This document shows, in pieces, positions 48,371 through 62,200 of a DNA stretch of 64,000 nucleotides. The notes under the pieces are model-generated. The model had not been told where the DNA came from. It was given only the letters and a program-made list of their open reading frames with translations, and ran no database searches. The position numbers and the translations under genes were made by a program. The DNA is from Colius striatus (taxonomy: Eukaryota > Chordata > Aves > Coliiformes > Coliidae). The stretch is taken from positions 7,034,915 through 7,098,914 of the forward strand of contig NC_084771.1 of NCBI RefSeq assembly GCF_028858725.1. Direction: 5' to 3'. How positions within the stretch are numbered: position 1 is the first letter of the stretch; each line of letters opens with the position of its first letter.

Positions 48371-50199
48371 CGCTTTTGAAGATCTTTGTCTTTGATGGAA
48401 ATGAATGGGTTTGCCGTGTGTGCACAGTGTGTCACGTTGTGCCCTCGCACTGATCTGTCAGAGCGCGCTGCCAAGGTGAGAGGCGTTTCTTTCAGGGGCT
48501 GTTTGATCCCGGCTGACTTAAACACCAGCTCTTTGTGCGTTTGCCTTTGTGATTTGTGTTTCGGAACGGCTCCTTGGTGCACAGGGCAGGGGAGCCTCTT
48601 CTTTGAAAGACCCTCGTGCAGTTGCAGGATGTCAGAGCACATACCGTGATGTTGTTGGCAGAAGTCTGCGTTCTTTTCCATGGGCATACTCGCATTGTTA
48701 TCAATGGATGGGCTTTTTTTCCATATGCATTTTAGCTGCAGGGGGGTTAAGGCAGGAGGCAGCGCTGCTGGAGCAGGCACTGCAGCCCCTCGCTGCCCTT
48801 GGCATGTGGCTGCCAGGGGGCCTGGTCCTCACCATGAGCTGGGCAGGGGACAGGGCTCAGCTCAAACTCCCTCAGCCTCTCCCTGTTCCTGGAGGGACAA
48901 AATTAGCTCTCATCCTTACGCCAAAAGCTCGTCAGTGATTTCCTTATGTGACAAACCACTGAGTCCCGTCACAGAGCAGGTTTCAGACCTTGCTTCTGAG
49001 GAAGTGCTTCCTTGGAGAAATACTTTTCCAATAACAGACCAAATAATAAATCCAGTCGTGCTTCTGCTCAGCATTCTTTGTCTGCATTGTCTCAGATGTC
49101 CACATATGAGTGTATGTGTGGGACAGGCTGCCAGCGATTCGGTTTCGCAAGAGAAGAAAATATGGTTGTGCCTAAGGGGACTTCAGCACTTCCCCTTGGC
49201 TTTTGTACTGGTTTCAAAAAGACTCGAGGGTTCTCAAAGTCAATGGAAGTGGAGTAGGGCAAAGAAAGGTTGCCCTTTCCCTGAGGGTGTAGCAGAGGTT
49301 GCTTCATGACTTTGCAGTGGTGGAACAAGCCGACCTGACAAGTGGATCAGCACCAAGCCTGCGGGCACTGCGGGGGGTGCCCAGGGTGGGGAAGCAGGAG
49401 GGGAGGTGCTGGAAAGCAAGTGCTGCCCCAGCTGCACCATCCCAAGGAATAGGGTAAATCACCCCCAGGAGAGAGGAGAACTGAATCTCCTTTCTTGGCT
49501 GTTTGTTCCTTAAAGAGCCTGAGACAGTTTGCTCATTGCAGGGATTTGCAGAGCTGCATTTGCACTTGGAGTGCTTTCGGAGGGCATTTGCATTCAGATG
49601 TATGTGGGAGTTTAATCCTCCTAATACAGGCAACTGTGGCAGTGAGGCTTGGGGGCAGGAAATGCCTCCTGGCACAGCTGGGTGGCCTTGGCTGTGTGGG
49701 CAGCTGGAGAGGGTCCTGCGGGGCAGCGGGACCTCAGCCCTGCTCCGGGGCTTGTCAGCCCAGGGTGCCTCTGGGACCATGGGTATCTCCTTCCATCCTG
49801 AGAACGGAGATGTTGCTCCATCCCTCTGCCCACCCCATTTGGTGAAACGTGTTGCTGGAGCCCGGGGAGGAAAGCCTAGTTGGTTTTGTGGGTGTGAAAG
49901 GCTTTCAGGGGCAGACTGTGGGCTGCAGAGGCCGAGGTGCCACTGAGGCCTCCTGTCTCATGCTGTGATGATGCTGCTGCAGCAGCAGCACCTGGAGAAG
50001 CAGCACCTGAACCGTGGGCACTGCCAGCACTGCCCAGGGACAGCTGGGACCGGAGCTGAGGCACGAGTGGCGGCTGCTGCATGGAAGTGGGTCTTCTTCA
50101 GCTTTCCTTCATCTGCACGGAGCGTGAGGGAGGGGTCTGGTTGCATTTAGCGCTGTAAGAAAGGCAGCTTGGGAAGCAGCCGGAGCCATGGTGGAGGAG

Positions 50200-50480
50200 C
50201 CGGGCACTCACCTTTGTGCCGAGCTCCCTGCTCCGCAGGGCACCGGCAGCGCAGCGCGGCCGCATTCCAGCAAGGCCGGGGGTCTCCGGCGGGTTAATGA
50301 TTGAGCCGCAATAACCCTTGTTGTGTGAGACTTGCTGAAAGTCACCTCTGCGTGGTTACATTAACTTGTGCGGCCGCTGGGGCTGGCTGCCGGCCTTTAA
50401 AGAGACAGAGCCTTTTCCTGCGTCCTGAGCAAGTTCATTTTTAGGCGCGGGGAGCGATGGCTTGTGGCTTCTCGCTGTCT
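50200..50480. promoter_or_regulatory. Small CpG cluster, possible regulatory element
   Basis: A short CpG-containing stretch with two 'gcggccgc'-type sites (near 50,257 and 50,371). Around 50,310 lies an AT-richer core 'gcaataacccttgttgtgtg' that resembles paired SOX-type sites. No exon was recognised. The function is a guess. Confidence 0.25.
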
Positions 50481-51537
50481 GTTTGCTCTCTGATGAGCGT
50501 GGCAGAGCCCTCGCAGGGTCCTGCAAGCAGCATTGTCAGTGCTGTGGAGCCCCCCTGCCCGCGGCTGGCCCTGGATGCCGACCCCACGCTCATGGAACGC
50601 GCTGCCCGCAGTCCCCCGGCCCTGGGCCGTGCAGCCCCCGGCTCTGGTCGCTCGGCTGTGGCAGCGCAGCGGGTGTCTCGCCAGCCCTCTGCTCTTCCTG
50701 TGCCACTCAGTTAATGATCGACAGGGTGCCCGTGCCACGTGGGCACCCAGCGCGCGGCGGTTTGCCAAGGCGGTTGAGGGATCCCTTATCAGAACAGCAC
50801 ACCCGTCACCCGGTGCCAGTTACAGGCAGAGCAAACGTTAACGGCTGGTGCCACGAATGGGCAGCACCAAGCGCAGCAGCTTCGGGCCTCTGGGAGTCTC
50901 GGCCTTTTGTCTCCCGCTTCACAGAGGCACGTGTCCAGCTCCAGTTCCTTGTGCTGTCCCATGGCCCAGCTCAGCCGTCCCCTTCTGTGCCTTCCCCAGT
51001 GTCCCACTCACAGGTCCCATGAAATGCCCTGCTCTGTGTCACAGGTTGCTGCTGTTGGTCACAGGCAGCTTGTGGCTACCAAAACCTGCTGACCAGGTAG
51101 GGCCAGACTGGGATCTGGTGTCATATCTCACGTACATGAGATGCCAAGGTGCAGGTGGTTCCTTGGCAGAGTCTCCTTGAGCTGGGTCTGGAGGTTATGT
51201 GGGGTTTGGGAGCTCAGCCAGTGGGCAAACGCTCACTACTGTGACTGTGACTGTTGTGCTCAGTGCAGGGACAGCAGTGGGAGCTGTCACTGGGACTCCA
51301 GGCTGATGTTACACCCATCCATGACCTGTGTGTGGGGTGAGAAGGGAGGTGGCTGAGTGGGGGTCCTGACTCAGCCTGGTCCAGCACTGGCTCTGCCCCT
51401 GCCAGGCTGCCAGCCTGGGGAGGATGCAGGGGGAGCGATGCAGTGTCACAGCCTGGGGTGCTGCAGGAGGGACAAGCCTTCTGTGGGGTCTACTCCTGCT
51501 CTGCCATTTTTTTCCCCTGTCTGTCCAATGTGGCAGG

Positions 51538-51615
51538 AGTGCCCAGGCTGCTGAGGTGCCCAGGCTGCTGAGGTGCCCAGGCTGCTGAGGTGCCCAGGCT
51601 GCTGGGGTGCCCAGG
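51538..51615. repeat. 17-bp tandem repeat, about four and a half copies
   Basis: Near-perfect units of 'gtgcccaggctgctgag', with the last one changed to 'ctgggg'. A recent short expansion. Confidence 0.92.
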
Positions 51616-54600
51616 GGGACTCCCAGGAAGGCAGCACAGGCATGGGGCGAACATCTGGATTTCCATGGACCCTGCGGCCAGGGCCTGGGCCTCTTGTTGC
51701 TTAATTGGGAGCAGGAGCTGGGCGGCTCCTCCTGGGACAGCACACTGCTGAACCCAAGGGGCCCAGCACAGCGCTGGGGCCGGGTGTGCCGGGGGATTTC
51801 CTGCCCTTTATCTGGGAGGGAAAAGCATCTGAGTGCAACATGTGCACGCAAGGCCTGCAGAAAGCCTGTGCCTGCTGGGCTCACCATGCCTGCTGGCAGC
51901 AGCCAGGGATGCCCCTGCTCACAGCTCACTGCAGCAGCAGGGACCAGCGCCACTGTTGAAGGACTCAGCACTGCTTGTGGGTGGCAGGGGGAGAGGAGTG
52001 GCCCTGCAGGCCATCACTGCTCAAGGGCCAGTCATTTGCAAAGGTACATGATGGGGTTTCTGATCTCTCTTTCCTCTCCACCATGAATTTTACTAGAATA
52101 TTTTTGCTGCTGTCAAGGGCACAAGTTCAGCCTCTCAAAGCCCTTTTGTCTGGGGCTGCTCAAGGAGTCACGCTCTCTCCCATTCCTTCTGGGAACAGCA
52201 ATAAGTGGCTTCTGCCACAGCCCATGCTGGGTCTCACTGCTGTGCTGATGAGTGTTTTGGGGAGAGGAGGTGGAAGTGGCGGCCCCGTGGCAGGCAGCTG
52301 CCTGGGACCAGATATTTGTGGAGCCAGGGCAGCAACTCTTCAGGCCTGGAGGGATCTGGCCCCAAGCTGTGAGCCTCCCACATGACTGCAAGCTGTGCAG
52401 GGGTAAAGCAGAGGGGCTCTGGGGCTTGTCCCCCTTCCTCCTGTCTTCCCACCAGAAGCCTGTGTCTGCAGGGTGGGTGGCTGACAGGCAGCAGCTCAGC
52501 TGGGGGCTGGGGAAGGAAGTGTGGGCAGAGAGCACCAGAAAGCAAGTATTTAAAGGAAAAAGGAAGGAAAACCAGAAAAAGATTGAAGAGGATGAGGCTT
52601 GGCTGCAAGCTCTGGGCTAAAGGCTGAGTTAGGCTGGGGAGGGAGGTGGAGAAGTCTCTAGGGCTGCAGGTGAGCCTTGCTCAGGGGGGCTGGTGAGGGC
52701 TGGATGGGGGTCAGTTCCTTCTGCTACTCCCGGAGAAACTGGCAAGGCCACGGGCAGTGACAGAGGTGTCATGAGGCTGTGGGATGGTGACGCTCAGCAG
52801 TGAGTCCAAGCACACTTGACCTTGTTTCATCAATGTCATTGGGCAAGAGCCGTACGTCTGGGCAGCCAGGGCTGGTGTTTCGGCTTCACTTTCCCAGGCA
52901 GAGACCTGCCTCAGGGCTGCTGCACGGCCTCCTGAGCAGAGCTCCAGGGAGGCTGTTCCCTGGCGAGGGCTCAGCAGAGCCTCCTGGCCGTGGCACACAC
53001 CAGCCTGGCTGCCCAGGGCTGCAGGATTTCTGCTGGGGTGAAGCCCTGGGAGCTGTGGTGCTGCAATGTAAGGAGCAATGGTTGTCCTCCAGCTAAAAAC
53101 AACAGGCTTTTTAAAAAAGGATTTGAAGGACTTAAGTGCCCTCGGCTGCCTCCGTTCCCCCAGCCCCAGGAGCACTCCGAGGGCAGCCTGAGCGTTGGGC
53201 TGACGGCATGGCAGAGCTGACGTGTCCTGGCAGCAGTTCAGCCTCTCCTTTCTTTCATTCACCAGCCTTGTGCCCATCTCCACATCTCTTTATCTTCACT
53301 TGCAAGTGCTCCTCGTTGTTTTGCTGCTGCTTTGGAGCAGAGAATGTTTCTTGTGGGACGGTTGGTGGTTTCCGTGGTGCCTCAGTCTCTGCCCGCGGGG
53401 CAGCTGGCAGCTGCCTGGGAGCCACCGCAGAGGGACCTGTGCCTTTGCAGTTTGGCTTCCCGAGGCCTCATCCTGCCAGGAGGACAGATGAGTGCTGTGT
53501 GTGACCCTCCTGTAACGGGGCTGGCCATGTGACAAGCAGATGGAGGCTAAGCTGAAGTCCACATAGATGATTTGCCCGTGTGATTTGCTGTAGGACATCG
53601 TGGTGTTTCCTCCCTGTCTGTCTCATGGCAGAGGAGCGAGTGCAGCATGGTGCCCATGGATGGCCGTGGGGTGCCCGGGGCAGGGCTGGGAGTGCTCAGG
53701 GCTGCCCCAGTTCACCTGGCCCCAGGTCCCAGCACACACCTCTGTGCTTCACATGGGTCAGGCTGCAGCGGCTGGAGACCTCCCTCCTGCACACTGCCTG
53801 TGGCCACAGGACCTCTGCTGCCTGACTTGTTCTTCCTCAACACCTTCCATGTGGGTGTCTCCAGAGGCTTTATGTACAGAATGCATACTCCATCACTGGG
53901 TGTCCTTGCACAGCTTGTCTCAGCTGAGCCAGGACAACCCTGCTCTCTTGCACTCTGCTTGGCTGTTGCAGAAGTGTCTCTCCCCTAGAGAGCTCTCCAG
54001 GGTGACTGCCAGCTCCTGAAGCTGTCTGCCCTTAGGGATCAGGGCTGCTCACACTGGGTACCTCCATCTGTGAGGCAAAAGATCCCTGCCTGAGCAGAAG
54101 TGGCCTCTCTTCTCACTTGGCAGGCAGCATCTTCTGCTGAACCTTTGACTTGTGCTCCGGACAGACATTTGCTTTGCAGCCAAGTGGAAGCTGACCCCGC
54201 TGCTTCCCTTTCCCACGCCCAGGTCCTGCACACACCTCTGCAGCATGAATTTGCCAGTGCTGCTGCTGTTCAGAAAAACAAAAAGCAACAAGTATTTTAG
54301 GCATTTTGCAGCAGCAGCTGAATTGTATCAAGCCACTCTGTGCATCTGAGACTTAAAGCCCTGAGTATACATTTTTTAAGGGGCACGTTTAGGGAGGAGC
54401 TGCAGTCTGGGGACAAGGGAAGTGCTTTAGGGAATGCAGGGAGCTGGGCCATGCTCTTGGCTGAGCTTCTGGCTCGACTTTGCCTCAGCTTCCTCCTCTG
54501 TAGAAGACCAATAGCCGAATTGCCTTCTGTGTAGGTTGTGAGCTGTGAATGCCTGGGCAATGCTCCCGAATCCTGTCCTTTGGTTTACTGCTCCCAATCC

Positions 54601-56158
54601 ATCACCGTTCCTCTCCAGCAGTACCCGTGCCCATGGCAGTGCCTGTGCCTCGGTGCCAGTGTTGGCCAAGGGCTCTCCTGGGGTGCCAGATGGTCTGTCT
54701 GCTGCCCTGGGTCCCCAGGGGGGCTGGGGGGTGAGCTCTGTACTCCCTGTGCTGGGCTGTTTGCTCTGGAGCCACCTTGACTGTTCAGAGGCAGCTGTCT
54801 CTCCCTGTCCTGCCTCCCTGGGTTTCTTCTCTCTTTCCTTTCCTGTGTGCTAGGCCAGGCTGTTGATGTGAGAGCAGCGTTTGTACCTGCTGAGGCTCTG
54901 TCAGTGGCTTTGCTGGGCCCTCGCAGGGAGCCCCATGGGCAACCTGGGCAAGCGTGTCCTGTGGGAGGGCTGGTGGAACAGGGCTGGGCTGGGGAGGTGC
55001 AGGTGCAGCCCCAGCCCCCTGCTGCATGGGGCAATGGGGCCCTGGGAACACCAGCAACCATGTGAGCTCCTCATCTGCCCAGCGGTGCTGGGAACGGGGC
55101 CGGCGCTTGTGCAAGATCCAGAGCGGGTCCCAGTGAGTCTGCTTTAAGGACCAGGCACTCTCCTTGTCAGAAAGAGAGTTTGCATTTGGATTATGGAGTT
55201 TTGGACCATTTTTGCTCAAGGCTTGATGATGCTGGAGGAACATGGGGACCTCTGGCATGAGGCTTCTCCGGCATCGCTGGTCCAGAGCACAGACACCTTG
55301 AAGTCCCTTGAGGTAGACGAGTGGCAGCATTTGCAGCAGGGAATGAAAGGGTTAAAGCTGCCTTGCAGGGGGAGGTGTTTTTTTTTTGAAAAAAAAGCTA
55401 TTTCCTTCGAGTTGAGAGTTGGTTTATTTTCTGGGCATTCTCCGGGACTCAGGGAGGTGCCTTTTCTTTAAGGCATTTCCTGTAAGCAAGTTTATATTTG
55501 GACTGGGGAGGGTGGGGAGAGGAGGTGGGTGCTGGGGAGGGGTCCCGTGGCCACAGCCCAGTGATCTCACTTCTGGCTCCTTCTCCTAAGTTGTTGGAGC
55601 TGGCAGGGGCAGTGCAGTGGCCGTGGGACAGGGCAGTGGCAGGGGATCGGGGCCCAAAGCAGCCATTTGCACTGGGAGCTCAGAGCCAACAGGACAGTGT
55701 GAAGTTGCAGGGCACGGCCAGCCCTGCTTCACCTTTAAAATAGGAACAAAATCCCATTACCAAGCTCTGTCTCCACAACCCCCCCTCCCCCTGCCTTCTC
55801 ATGGGTCGTTGCCCCCTTGGCACGTGTTAGAAATGGGGGCTGATGCCCAGCGCAGGGGCCTGCACAGAGCTGGGGGCCCAACGAGTGCCCTGGGTTCCTC
55901 TGCAAACAGAGTTACTGGGCAGTTTCCTGCTTCAGGCTGCTCTTGTGGCACTGCTCTGCCTTGCTGTGCCCTGCCATGCCGTGCCACACCACACCACACC
56001 ATGCCAGCCACAGAACCATGGGACAACCTTCCCATTCTGGGCTGGTCGCTGCCCTCTGCTTGTGGCTGATGGAGGGTGAGGGCTGCTCATTCCTTGTCTG
56101 CAGGAAGCCCCAGCAGGGAGGAGCTGTGCTCTGGGAAATGCAGCTGCTGCTGGCTGCA

Positions 56159-56221
56159 CGTGATCTGGGGTGAGGGCTCGTGATCTGGGGTGAGGGCTCG
56201 TGGTCTGGGGTGAGGGCTGGC
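56159..56221. repeat. 20-bp tandem repeat, three copies
   Basis: Three copies of 'cgtgatctggggtgagggct', the third with one or two changes ('cgtggtctgg'). Confidence 0.92.
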
Positions 56222-59200
56222 GTCAGCCCCGCTGTGTGGGTAGCAGCTCTGCTGGGGATTCCTGTTGTGCTGGGCCAGAGAGCAGCTGCCTTGGGCTTGG
56301 AGCTGAGGAGCTCTTGTGTTTCTCTTCCCTCTCCTTGCCAAGTAGTGACCTGCTAAGACACCATCAAGTCCTTTCCTAGTGTCTGTAGATTAGCATTTGG
56401 AATTTACGGGGCAGACGGGTTTGTCTTCATCTGACTGAGCACTGCTAACACCACGCTGAGCACTGCTGTCTGTCTGGGTCCCAGAAGCGGTCAATGCCAA
56501 GAAAAGCTGACCTGTCATCCCCTTCCACCCTTGAAGGCCATTTTCCTTCCCTTACCTTTAAGATGATGAAGATAAGTGCTGTTGGACCCCAAAGTTTGAC
56601 CTCTATCTGACTCTATTCCCTCCCCCAAGATGGCTTTGATTTCCATTGAAAGCAAAACCGACCCAGCAGGTGTGGTAATGTGTGAGACCATCAACATGTG
56701 CTGTGCTCTGGGTGTCTGTGGTGCAGACTGAACTGTTTTCCCACTGATGTTTGATCAGAGCTGGATCCCTGTGCAGGGTCCCTGTGCCTGCAGCCGGAGC
56801 CCCGCTGCCCCGGGCTCCCATTGTTCCCCATGCCAAGTTTCTTCTCTCCCGTGTTGTTTTCTTTTTATTACTGTGATTTCCTAAGATCGGAAGAGGCGAG
56901 TTATGAAACTGGAGTTATCCAAACACGTCTTGTTTGAAGATAGCGTTTCATCCAGCAGATGCAGCTTCCTGCTCTGTAAATGGTTCTCATTGTTTCGGGT
57001 TGGCTCCTGGCCCCGTCTCTGCTGGGGCCACTGGCAGCATCCCCCAGCTCTGGCAACCTGAGGCGTGGTGGTCCCAGCCACCAAACGCTGCTGGCTGTGA
57101 GGTGGGGTGGGAAGAGTGAGCTGGGAGCACTGGTATTGTGTAGACAGCCTCTGAGAGCATTTGGGAGGCTCATTGGGTGCTGCCCTTTTGCACAGGTGCC
57201 CACTGCCAGGCTGCTGCTGGGGGACTGGTCTGGGTGGCCACTGCTCCAGCCAGGGCTGCCCAGGGTTTCCAATATATGCCTGCTCTTCCAACAAGACTCT
57301 GCCTGGGGAGGCCAATTTGTGGTTGTTGTTTCACACCTCAGGTGTGTGCTCCAAAGATCTGCCTTGCTGACAGTTGCTGGTGGGCTCCCGCACGTTGGAA
57401 CAGGATTCAGCCCGTGCTCGGGTGCCCACAGTTGAAGGGGAGATGAACCACGGCCCAGAGAGCAGTTAGAAAGCACAGTGCTGGGACCATCACCACTCTG
57501 ACAGCTTTGGGCTGCAGACTGGCATCGTCCTGTGCTGGGCCATGGACCACGGCAGCCACTGGCCTGATGGTTGGCATCCAGATTGCAAAAGAGGAAAAAG
57601 CCTGGGAAGAGTGGGTGAATAAATCGAGATGGTGCAGGTCACTGTGATGAGGATCATTCCCAGCACAAAAGGAGCTGCATAGTTTTGAACTCTGCCCTGG
57701 GCCCTGTAGGGGGTTGGGAGATGCCCCTGGGTGCCTGCCGGCGGGCGCTGCAAGGGACGGTGCTGGCGAGGCAGCTCAGGCAGGGCTCACGCTGGTGGCC
57801 ACGGCTATTCCCCACGCTGCCGGGGCTGTTTCTGCCCAACGGGACGTGGGAAGCGTTGGGATGACCTGAACTGATTTTCTTTCAAGTAGTTTTGTCGTCA
57901 CTGGGAATGGGAGAGCGGGGCCTGTGTTGCTGGGCAGCCACTGAGCCCTCGGGCAGATGTGCTGGCCCTGAAGGAGCAGGAGGAGGAGCGTTTGCTCAGC
58001 CAGCAGAACTGCCTCAGCCGGGGCAGTCAAAACCTTCCCTGCATCAGGGTCAGGGGCATTTGGTATTGGCTGTGTCTGTGCCCTGCCCTCCTTTCCTCTT
58101 GGGTTTTGCCTCTGTAGAGCTTCTCTGGCTGTAAAACCTGCCCACAGTCCTCAGGTTTGTAGCCACGCAGCTACAAAGAGACACCAAACCCGCCTCTGCT
58201 GGGTAGCTGGAGCAATGCCAGCTGGCTGATAGCTTATGAGCGTTCGATACAGAAAGCAAAACAAGTGTGCATTGATTTGTCATGGACTGGTTAAACAGGA
58301 GATGTTTCTGAAGGAAATGGGGCTGTGCTCCTTGAACAGCTGCTCCAGATACAACAAACATGTGCATGAGTGGAAGAGGCGGCTGGCCTTCCTGCCCACT
58401 GCCGCCTGCGACCATGGGGGGTGGGTGGGGTCTGTGTTTTGATGGTGAAAAGCTGGAAATCCCACTTTGCAGCACTGATGTGGCTACTGGGGGTGCAGCG
58501 TTGCCCCCTCCCCGCTGCTGGGCCGGCCATGGTGTTTGGTGCCCTCGCGTTATGGAAACAAACCTGCACTGTTGGCTTTGTGAATTCTCTAAAGGATGCT
58601 TTCAGGTCTGCCTTTTAGAGAAGCTGTGAGATGTGGTCCCCAGAGCAAGGACAGCTGCTGTGAGAGGGGCACATGTCCCTGCATCCTCCCTGGTTTAGGC
58701 TCCCTGGCTGTGAGTGGGTGACTGAGGGGTCTCTGCAGACTGTCGGTTCCTCCACGGGCTGCCAGGGCCCCAGCAGCACCATCCCACAGAGCCCCAGGAT
58801 GGCTTTTGGGGAAGAAGAGCTACAGGCCTTGGTTTGGAGCTCCTTCCTGGCTGTCTGCTTCTGGCCACGGGTAGGAGTGGATCCTGATCTGTGTGATCCT
58901 CTGCTCTTCCCCTGCTCTCCCCCTGCCTCCGCAGTGTGAGTGACGCTGCAGTGAAATGGGGTGGTTCCTGGGGTGGGGATGTGCCCCAGCAACTGGAGGG
59001 CTGGATGGGGATGTGTGTGTGTCTGGTGGAAGGCACACTCTTGCTCTGGCATGTAGATTTGAAGAGATGGGTGAGATGCCCATGTAATTCCCTGACCTAT
59101 CCTTCCTGATCAGTCCCCAGACACTGGGAGAGGTCCCCAAGGTATCAGCAGGATGTGTAGTGTGGTATGGAAGAAGTGGTCAAGAGAGAGGAATGTTGGA

Positions 59201-62200
59201 GCTTGCTGGTGAGCCAAAGCTTCTGTGCCCTGTGCTCCATTCTCTGGGCACACAGATGCTGTTGGCCTTGACCTTGGACTTGCAAGTAAATGTTAGGCAA
59301 CCTGTAGCTTGGGCAGGCTGCGAGTGGCTGAAGGATTCTGGGCAGCAGGGAGGTGGAGGAAGACTGGGACTTGACTGAAGGTGAATCTTTGTTGGGTTCA
59401 CTTTCTGCATCAGTAAAGCCCTGTCTTCAGAGGAGCTGCCTGTGCCCTGGAGTGCTCCTTCCAGCACAGGGAGCTGTGCGGGGGTCCCACTGCCCTTGCA
59501 GCTTGTGCTGTGATGGCCCCTCTCCTGCTCCACAGTTTCCCCACCTGCTCCACCAGCGCCGATCTGTAACAATTAAGTATGCATGGGGTTTTTGCATGAG
59601 CAGAGTGTGTTTTTGTGAACGTTCCTTACGGGATGTGAAGCTGCAGATGTTTGCTCATTAATTAAGCTCTGCAAAACTGCTGCCGGAAGCAGCGCCAGGC
59701 ACTTGGCAGAGCTCTGTGGTTTGACGTTTTTCCTTCCTGCCCCCTTCTCAGCCACATGCAAACTCTCAGCGAGCCCTTTGCTCTGCGATGGCAGCCTCTG
59801 CCCCTGTCCTTTCTGCCCTCCTCTGCCAGAGCCGTGCTTTGGCTGGCACCTCTCATTTTGAGGTACTGGATTGAGGTCCTGCAGGCAGAGTCCTGGGAAG
59901 GGAGCCTGTGTCTCTCTGCAGCCATCAGAGAGGGCAGAGGAGGATGAAGTTAGAAGTCTCAGATATTAGTTTTTTATAAAGTTCATTGGCATTTTATCTT
60001 TTGTCTCCGTAGAGAGGAGGAAAACATGGTGAATTAACATCTGTCTTGACAGGGTCAGCCCTCCCTGAGTGCCTGGCTTGGGCTTGGGGTGGGGTACTGC
60101 CTCATGGGACCCAAAACCTCCAAGATCCCCATCTTCTCACTGCAAATGAACACAGGGATCTCAGGTGGCCTGGGGCTTCTCTCTGGCTGCACTGGCCTGC
60201 CTGACTGCTCACCTGGGGAAGCTGCATGCTCATGGGTGGTACGTGCCACTCCTCAAACAGGAGCTGTGCTCGTAAGTGGCTCCTGGCAGCAGGGAGATAG
60301 GACGGGTAAATATAACCTGGTGCTGTGTAAGTCCGTGGTGTGTGGGTTATTGAGGCCCTCGTGTTCCCTGGCCAGGCTCCCAAGCCCACTGAGTGATGTG
60401 CTGCTGCCTGTGGCACTGCTCTCCCCGTTTGCTGTTGCTAATCCCCTTTTGCCCATCTCCAGCAGAGACTGGAGGAGCTGCAGGTGCCCAGTGAGCTGGT
60501 GGCTGCTGTGGCCGCTGCCCTGCCTGGTCAGTGCCCTGGGCATGTCCTGCTTGCTGCCAGTGCCTCCTGCTCACTGCCTGCTTATCTCTTTGGCCCACCC
60601 TGTGGGCACCAGTAGTTTATCCAGTAATGGCTCCTTGTCTGGAGGGGAGGCTTGGAAAAGAGGGTACAGAAGGGAAAATGAGCGTGGCAAGCATGGCTCG
60701 ACCTTCCTGATGGCATAACTTATCAGCCAAAGCTGTGTCAGAAAGCGAGAGACCAAGCACCAATTCCAGCAGCTGGCTTTGTGAGGAGCAGGAGCCGCGG
60801 GGCCAGCGGTGGCGGGTGGCTCTCGCCCTGCACAGGCTGTGAGGCTGTGCCTGGCTGGCTGCCTGCAGCTCAACAGCACAGCAGGACTGCCTCACAGAAT
60901 CACACTGGGACTTGGGTTTGCTGGGATGAAAGCGAGCTGCAGGCTGTCTCAGACGGGGCCAGCGGCCGTGGTGACTGGGGGACTGGCGCTGCTGCCCCTC
61001 AGGGTGCTGAGGTTGGCCAGGGCTGCTGGCACGCGGGGCCAGCCCTTGGCAAAGGGCAGGGAACAGGGACTGTCACAATCTGCCGGTTCAGGGCAGCTCA
61101 GCACTCCATTTTGCTAACCTCTTGCAGAAGCTGAGCGTTAATTGAGTGTCTGAGTCCCTCTCAGGAAACATGAGAGTGCGAGTCAAAAATCAGCGACTCA
61201 CAAGAACAGACACGGGTGAGTTTCAGAAGGACGTGAGCTGACTGATTTACCACAGATGGTGTTAGCCTGCAGTTCTGAGGTAGAAGTTCTCTGAGGCAAA
61301 GGTTTCCTCAGAAACATCAACTGGAGATCTGCCACACGCAAGTGAGACTGAGAAGTAACGCTTGCATGAGAAGGGCTGAACGTTGTAAAGCGTTCTGAAG
61401 GGTGCAAAGGTGACTGCAGGGGAAGTTTACACGTGTCAGATACCTCTGTGCAAAGGGGGTCTCCCTGGCTGGTCTCCTGCTACCCAGGGAGGCCCAAGCA
61501 AGCACTGTGACAGCCTTTGCTCTGCTCCTCCTGTCCTGAAAGGTTGTGTTGGAGAGCTTCCTCTGTATTTGATTGCAGGTGGATATTCCAATATCACTGC
61601 CTTTAGGACAAAGTTTTCCTGCTGTAACCCCTAGAACACACCAGACATGGGCTGGAGCCATCACCAGCCCTGCACTAAGCCCATTAGCAGGAGGGGAACT
61701 GATCTCCTGTTAGCAGCAGACCCCAGACCCCTCCTCTCTGTGTCTTGACTGCAAGCACCAGTGAGACCATTGTGCTATTGGGGCAGTACTCGGCCAGGCA
61801 AGAAGCCCCCCGATCAAGTCTGCTGTGACAAACGTTTTACTTACACAGGGCTTTTACATGGAAGGGAAGCTGGAAAAAAACCTGCCTGTTCATGCCAAAA
61901 GGTACTGCTTTGCCAGTAACTGGCCTCTGCTTTTCAGTGCTGCTGCAAACGATTGGCGTGTTGAGTCGGAGCTTCCTGCTGTCTTCCAGCCCCTCGGTTT
62001 CTCCCTGGCCTGACCCTGGGGAGGTTTTCCTCTGCTGCTGACCTTGCTGTCTGCAGCCACAGCACTGACTCCGATGTGTTCACTGTCATAACTTCCCTTT
62101 AGCTGGAATAGCTGTGTTGAGGGGGCGTGAGCTCATGTGCCTGTAAATCGCTTGGAAGGCCGGGAAGTACTTGGTTAATTGATAAAACTGAAAAAGAGAG

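Noticed and set aside
46944-48425. Minus-strand frame of 493 residues
   Set aside because: It covers a CpG island, is dominated by Arg, Pro, Ala and Ser, overlaps a 397-residue plus frame, and has no recognisable domain.
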